Origin: Streptomyces naganishii JCM 4654 | GTDB taxonomy: Bacteria > Actinomycetota > Actinomycetes > Streptomycetales > Streptomycetaceae | Assembly (NCBI RefSeq): GCF_014650575.1 | Contig: NZ_BMVF01000004.1 | Span: forward strand, 124,001 to 188,000 | Reading direction: 5' to 3' | DNA length: 64,000 nt | Shown: positions 59,995 through 64,000 of the stretch, piece after piece | How positions within the stretch are numbered: the first letter of the stretch is position 1 | Layout: each line of letters begins with the position of its first letter | Notes under the pieces: model-generated | Seen by the model: the letters and a program-made list of their open reading frames with translations, nothing else | Told to the model about the DNA's origin: nothing | Databases searched by the model: none | Position numbers and translations under genes: made by a program

Positions 59995-60708
59995 TCACGC
60001 TCCCAGGTATGCCTCGACGACGTGCGGGTCGGCGCGCAGTTCGGCGGCCGAACCGGTCACCGTCACGCGGCCCGAGTCGATGACGTACCCGCGGTGGGCG
60101 ATCTTCAGTGCGGCCCGCGCGTTCTGCTCGATGAGCAGGACCGACGTGCCGGCGCGGTTGATGGCCACGATGGCGTCCATGACTTGGGCGACGACCAGCG
60201 GCGCCAGGCCCATCGACGGTTCGTCGAGCATGATCAGGCGGGGTCCGGCGACCATCGCCCGGCCGATCGCGAGCATCTGCTGCTCACCGCCGGAGAGGGT
60301 GCCGCCCTGCTGGGCGCGGCGCTCGGCCATGCGCGGGAACAGGTCGTAGACCTGCTCGATCCGCCGGTCGATCGAGCGGGTGTCGGGGACGGTGTAGCCG
60401 CCGAGCTGGAGGTTCTCGTGGACGGTCAGCCGGGAGAAGATCCGTCTGCCCTCGGGCACGTGCACGATCCCGCGTTCGACGATGGACCAGGGGGGCGCGG
60501 CCGTGATGTTCTCCCCGAACGCGGTGACGGACCCGGCCCGGGACCGCACCACACCGGAGATCGCCGACACGGTCGTGGACTTGCCGGCGCCGTTGTTGCC
60601 CAGCAGGGCGACGATCTCCCCCTCGCCGACGGTGAGGCCGAGACCGCGCAGGGCCTCCACCTTGCCGTAGGCGACTTCGAGGCCGTGGATGTCGAGGACC
60701 GTGTTCAC
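59995..60708 (-). CDS. livF: branched-chain amino acid-type ABC transporter ATP-binding protein (LivF)
   Basis: A 237-residue ATPase. Walker A GNNGAGKST, the LivF-type loop VPEGRRIFSRLTVHENL, signature LSGGEQQMLAIGRAM, Walker B LIMLDEPSMGLAP and switch segment LIEQNA (Gln-Asn instead of His, as usual in LivF). The GTG start overlaps the LivG stop by four bases. The set LivH-M-G-F plus binding protein imports amino acids or related compounds. Confidence 0.93.
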   Translation of the reverse strand: MNTVLDIHGLEVAYGKVEALRGLGLTVGEGEIVALLGNNGAGKSTTVSAISGVVRSRAGSVTAFGENITAAPPWSIVERGIVHVPEGRRIFSRLTVHENLQLGGYTVPDTRSIDRRIEQVYDLFPRMAERRAQQGGTLSGGEQQMLAIGRAMVAGPRLIMLDEPSMGLAPLVVAQVMDAIVAINRAGTSVLLIEQNARAALKIAHRGYVIDSGRVTVTGSAAELRADPHVVEAYLGA

Positions 60709-61544
60709 CGCTGCACCTCCGTCGTGCCGCCCGGGCCGGTTTCGGCCGCGATCCGTTCCGCCTCCACGTGAGCCTCCTCGTCCTCGGCGCCGAGGTAGGC
60801 CTCGATGACCGCCGGGTCGGACCGGACGGCGGCCGGTGTGCCCTCGGCGATCTCCTTGCCGTGACTGAGGACGACGATCCGCTCGGACACCTCCATCACC
60901 AGGCCCATGTCGTGCTCGATCAGCACCACCGCGATGCCGAGACCGGCGATGCGCCGCATGAGGTCGAGCAGTCGCGCCTTCTCCCCGTGGTTGAGTCCGG
61001 CCGCCGGTTCGTCGAGCAGCAGCATCCGGGGCTCCCGGGCCAGCGCCCGGGCGATCTCCACGCGCCGCTGCTCGCCGTAGGGGAGGTTGCGGATCGGCGC
61101 GGTGCGGTCGTGCTCCATGCCGACGAAGTCGAGCCACCGGTGCGCCTCGGCGGTGGCCGCGTCCTCGCCGCGCCAGTAGCGGGGGGTGTGCAGCATCGCG
61201 TCGAGGAAGTTCTGCCGGATGCGTACGTGCATTCCGGCCCGGACGTTGTCCAGCACCGTCAGGTCGCCGAACAGGCGCAGGTTCTGGAACGTCCGGGCGA
61301 TCCCACTGGCCGCGATGACGGCGGGGCGCCTGCCGGTGACGCGGACACCGCCGAACGTGACCGAGCCCGCGGACGGCTTGTAGAAGCCGGTGATGCAGTT
61401 GAAGGCGCTGGTCTTGCCGGCGCCGTTCGGGCCGATGACCGACAGCACCTCGCCCTCGTGGACCCGGAAGGTCAGGCCGTCGACGGCGCGTACGCCGCCG
61501 AACTGGACGGCCATGTCCCGTACGTCGAGGAGCACCTTGCTCAT
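60705..61544 (-). CDS. livG: branched-chain amino acid-type ABC transporter ATP-binding protein (LivG)
   Basis: A 279-residue ATPase. Walker A GPNGAGKT, the LivG-type SGIARTFQNLRLFGDLTVLDN, signature PYGEQRRVEIARAL (the C of LSGGQ replaced, as usual), Walker B MLLLDEPAAGLN, switch LIEHDM. An extra 25-residue acidic tail (GAEDEEAHVEAERIAAE) follows the normal end. ATG overlaps the LivM stop. Confidence 0.93.
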   Translation of the reverse strand: MSKVLLDVRDMAVQFGGVRAVDGLTFRVHEGEVLSVIGPNGAGKTSAFNCITGFYKPSAGSVTFGGVRVTGRRPAVIAASGIARTFQNLRLFGDLTVLDNVRAGMHVRIRQNFLDAMLHTPRYWRGEDAATAEAHRWLDFVGMEHDRTAPIRNLPYGEQRRVEIARALAREPRMLLLDEPAAGLNHGEKARLLDLMRRIAGLGIAVVLIEHDMGLVMEVSERIVVLSHGKEIAEGTPAAVRSDPAVIEAYLGAEDEEAHVEAERIAAETGPGGTTEVQR

Positions 61545-62644
61545 GACGCACCTCCTCGCACTCGGCGCCCGCGCCGCCTCGCCTCGCCCGTGCGGGCCGG
61601 CAGCAGTCCCTGCGGGCGGAAGATCATGACGGCGATCAGCAGCAGCCCGAAGATGAGGTAGCGCCAGTTCTCCGCGCCGCGCAGCAGTTCGGGAAGGAGC
61701 GAGATCGCCAGAGCCCCGGTGACAACACCGGGGGTCGAGCCCATGCCGCCGAGGACGACGGCCATCAGGATGAGCGCCGACCACAGGAAGTTGAAGCTCG
61801 GCGGGGAGATCGCCGTCTGGTGCGCGGCGAACAGCACGCCCGCGATGCCTCCGAAGACCGCGCCGGCGATGTACGCGGCGAACTTCACCTTGTAGGTGTG
61901 GATGCCCATGGCCTCGGCGGCGTCCTCGTCCTCGCGGACGAAGCGCCACGCCCGGCCGAGCCTGCCGCGTCCGAGCCGGCCGGCGAACAGCACCGCGAGG
62001 CAGACGACGACCGCGGTGACCCAGTACAGCGCGATGTCGGAGCGCAGGCCGAAGTCGCCGAAGCCGGGGATGCCGTACAGGCCGTTGGGTCCGCCGGTGA
62101 CGTCGAGGTTGTTCGCCGTGATGCGGATGATCTCCCCGAAGCCGAGGGTGACGATCGCCAGGTAGTCGCTGCGCAGCCGGAGGGTGGGACCCCCGATGAG
62201 GAGTCCGCCGAGGACCGCGGCCGCCACGACCACCGGGATCGTCGCGAGCAGCGGCCAGCCGAACCTCGTCGACAGCAGGCCCGAGGTGTACGCGCCGATC
62301 GCGAAGAAGGCGGCGTAGCCGAGGTCGAGCAGCCCGCAGTAGCCGACCACGATGTTCAGGCCGACCGCGAGCATCACGAAGATGAGCGCGTCCACCGCGA
62401 TCTGGATGACGTACGTGCTGGAGTTCAGGTACGGCAGCGCCAGCGCGGCGAGGGCCACGCAGGGACCGAGCCACCTGCTCGCCAGGACGCCCGACAGCGC
62501 CCGGCCCGCGGTCGTACGGCCGCTGGCTGCCGGGGTGGCGACGCCCCGGCCGCCGAGCGCGACGTTCGCCGGTCCGCGTTCCTCCACGGCGCCGGCGTAG
62601 GCCAAGGGCTCCTCGCCGGCGCGCAGGGTCGACTCGTCGTTCAT
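61541..62644 (-). CDS. livM: branched-chain amino acid-type ABC transporter permease (LivM)
   Basis: A 367-residue permease. After a 50-residue hydrophilic tail come about nine hydrophobic segments with the family motifs GLNIVVGYCGLLDLGYAAFFAIGAY, LRSDYLAIVTLGFGEIIRI and the EAA-like AMGIHTYKVKFAAYIAGA. Forms the channel with LivH. Its ATG overlaps the LivH stop by one base (TGATG). Confidence 0.92.
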   Translation of the reverse strand: MNDESTLRAGEEPLAYAGAVEERGPANVALGGRGVATPAASGRTTAGRALSGVLASRWLGPCVALAALALPYLNSSTYVIQIAVDALIFVMLAVGLNIVVGYCGLLDLGYAAFFAIGAYTSGLLSTRFGWPLLATIPVVVAAAVLGGLLIGGPTLRLRSDYLAIVTLGFGEIIRITANNLDVTGGPNGLYGIPGFGDFGLRSDIALYWVTAVVVCLAVLFAGRLGRGRLGRAWRFVREDEDAAEAMGIHTYKVKFAAYIAGAVFGGIAGVLFAAHQTAISPPSFNFLWSALILMAVVLGGMGSTPGVVTGALAISLLPELLRGAENWRYLIFGLLLIAVMIFRPQGLLPARTGEARRRGRRVRGGAS

Positions 62645-63543
62645 CACACACGCTCCGTGACACGCTCGCCGAGCAGCCCGGTGGGGCGCACGGTCAGGAA
62701 GAGGATGAGGAAGCCGAACGCGAAGACGTCTCGCCACTCGCTGCCGATGTAGGCGACCGAGAAGGACTCCAGCAGGCCGAGGACGACCGCGCCGAGGACG
62801 GCTCCGCGCAGGTTCCCGATGCCGCCGATGACGGCCGCGGTGAACGCCTTGAGCCCGATGACGAAGCCCATCAGGAAGTCGATCTTCCCGTAGTACACGC
62901 CGGCCATGACGCCGGCCGCGCCGGCCAGCGCCGAGCCGAGGAAGAAGGTCCGCGAGATGACCCGGTCGACGTTGACGCCCATGAGCAGGCACGCCTTGGG
63001 GTCCTGCGAGATGGCCCGCATCGCGCGGCCCGTGCGGGTCCTGCGGACGAGGGTGTCCAGGGTGATCATGAGGACGACCGCGATCGCCGTCATCGCCAGC
63101 TGCGCGTACGTCAGCCGTGCGCCGAGGACGTTCAGCGTGCCGTCGCTGACGCCCATCTGGTAGACCTCCGGGTTGGGGCCGAAGGCGACCGCGATGCCGT
63201 ACTCGAGCGCGAAGCTCGCGCCGACGGCGGTGATGAGGACGGACAGGCGGGGCGCGCTGCGCAGCGGACGGTAGGCCACCCGCTCCAGGAGCACGCCGAG
63301 GCCGCCGGTCGCCGCCATGGCCACGAGCATGACGGCCAGGAGCGCGAGCAGTCCGCCGCCGAGCACGCCGGCGCCGGCGCTGAGCACGGTGAAGCCCGCG
63401 AACGCGCCGACCATGTAGAGGTCGCCGTGGGCGAAGTTGAGGAGTTTGATGATGCCGTAGACCATCGAGTAGCCGAGTGCGACCAGGGCGTAGAAGGAGC
63501 CGACGAACAGGCCGCTGAACACGAGTTGGATGAAGTGGTCCAT
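62644..63543 (-). CDS. livH: branched-chain amino acid-type ABC transporter permease (LivH)
   Basis: A 299-residue permease. Start MDHFIQLVFSGLFVGSFYALVALGYSMVYGIIKLLNFAHGD is the LivH hallmark; the EAA-like loop CLLMGVNVDRVISRTF and the GGIGNLRGAVLGA motif follow. The ATG at 63543 is used; upstream in-frame codons lack similarity. It lies 74 bases after the binding protein gene. Confidence 0.92.
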   Translation of the reverse strand: MDHFIQLVFSGLFVGSFYALVALGYSMVYGIIKLLNFAHGDLYMVGAFAGFTVLSAGAGVLGGGLLALLAVMLVAMAATGGLGVLLERVAYRPLRSAPRLSVLITAVGASFALEYGIAVAFGPNPEVYQMGVSDGTLNVLGARLTYAQLAMTAIAVVLMITLDTLVRRTRTGRAMRAISQDPKACLLMGVNVDRVISRTFFLGSALAGAAGVMAGVYYGKIDFLMGFVIGLKAFTAAVIGGIGNLRGAVLGAVVLGLLESFSVAYIGSEWRDVFAFGFLILFLTVRPTGLLGERVTERV

Positions 63544-63617
63544 GCGAGGTTCCCGGTGCATGAGGGGCGTGGCGGCGGGGTTCGGGGCCGGCCGGCGCGG
63601 GCCGGCCCCGGCCCGCG

Positions 63618-64000
63618 TCACTTGTTCAGGACGAAGGCGTCGTCCTTGACGACGAGGATGTCGAAGCCGCCCACGGTCAGCGTGTGCTGGATGGTGAACT
63701 TCAGCGGGCCCGAGAAGATCTTGAAGCCGTCGATCTGCTCGAGCGCCTTGGTGACGGCCCGGCCGTCGGTGGAGCCGGCCTTCCGGACGGCTTCGGCGGC
63801 GACGCGTACGGCGTCGTAGGCCTGGGTGGAGTACGGTCCGGGCTCGGAGCCGAACTTGGCCTTGTACTTGGCGACCCAGCCCTGGCCGCCGGGGATGGTC
63901 TGCGGGGTCTGGGTCATCGTCGCGAAGACGCCCTGGGCGTTCTTCTGTCCGGCGATCTTGATCAGCTTGCCGTCGACGGAGCCGTCCGCGACCATGACGC
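63618..64000 (-). CDS. ABC transporter substrate-binding protein, C-terminal part (LivK/Peripla_BP_6 type)
   Basis: The last about 127 residues of a type I periplasmic-binding protein; the gene continues beyond the right edge. GQGWVAKYKAKFGSEPGPYSTQAYDAVRVAAEAVRKAGS is the conserved second-lobe helix pattern, and the protein ends FDILVVKDDAFVLNK. It is the receptor of the LivHMGF transporter encoded directly behind it. The ligand is likely a branched-chain or cyclic amino acid. Confidence 0.9.
   Translation of the reverse strand, partial: VMVADGSVDGKLIKIAGQKNAQGVFATMTQTPQTIPGGQGWVAKYKAKFGSEPGPYSTQAYDAVRVAAEAVRKAGSTDGRAVTKALEQIDGFKIFSGPLKFTIQHTLTVGGFDILVVKDDAFVLNK

Overview
The window is high-G+C actinobacterial chromosome, most likely Streptomyces or a close relative. 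The signs are third codon positions that are almost always G or C, many GTG starts, 4-base stop/start overlaps in operons, leaderless-type promoters (TANNNT placed 6-8 bases before the start codon), secreted subtilisin- and streptogrisin-type proteases, and protein families typical of streptomycetes (CU044_5270, DUF4328, ECF41 sigma factors). No rRNA, CRISPR array, prophage or recognisable biosynthetic gene cluster is present.

1-18.5 kb holds mostly single genes and small divergent units: an ECF41 sigma factor, a NodB-type deacetylase lipoprotein, a stand-alone glutamate-synthase-like flavoprotein, an SDR plus a tautomerase, an odd tRNA-Cys, a frameshifted LysR gene, a thioredoxin / secreted subtilase / thioredoxin-reductase set, a WYL regulator facing a VOC protein, a TetR regulator with two operators facing a quinone-reductase-like enzyme, a cysteine-dioxygenase-like cupin, and a LysR regulator behind a giant indolepyruvate:ferredoxin oxidoreductase. 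18.9-22.9 kb is an accessory stretch with lower G+C: a broken ricin-type lectin gene, two consecutive unknown genes (one secreted), a transposon-associated coiled-coil protein, a DDE transposase fused to the remnant of another IS, and a zinc-ribbon protein.

23-34 kb: an M1 aminopeptidase lipoprotein, an epoxide-hydrolase-like enzyme, an ABC exporter (small membrane protein, ATPase, FtsX-type permease) divergent from a NarL-type two-component system with a palindrome between them, and a YeiH-type exporter divergent from a LysR regulator. 34-45 kb: a D-amino-acid/sulfur operon (PLP desulfhydrase, Asp/Glu racemase with a poly-Gly tract, unknown protein), a two-domain GNAT, a DUF4328 protein, an ECF sigma factor with a C-terminal pentapeptide-like array coupled to a CU044_5270 protein, and a polar amino acid ABC transporter plus glutamine amidotransferase operon facing a LacI regulator with two operators.

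45-64 kb: a serine hydrolase, LysR and TetR regulators, a molybdopterin-domain protein with a decayed amidotransferase and a methyltransferase, a complete oligopeptide ABC importer followed by a streptogrisin-like protease, and a branched-chain-type ABC importer whose operon ends in a proline-racemase-family epimerase and an ornithine-cyclodeaminase-like reductase, which suggests hydroxyproline uptake and breakdown. The last gene runs off the right edge.

Three genes (LysR at 6.3 kb, lectin at 19.2 kb, amidotransferase at 49.4 kb) each carry what looks like one extra base, in or near a G/C run. The amidotransferase shows further decay (lost catalytic Cys, apparent internal deletion), so it is probably a true pseudogene; the other two could be base-calling errors. 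Several short tandem repeats (6, 15, 21 and 24 bp units) lie in or beside genes.
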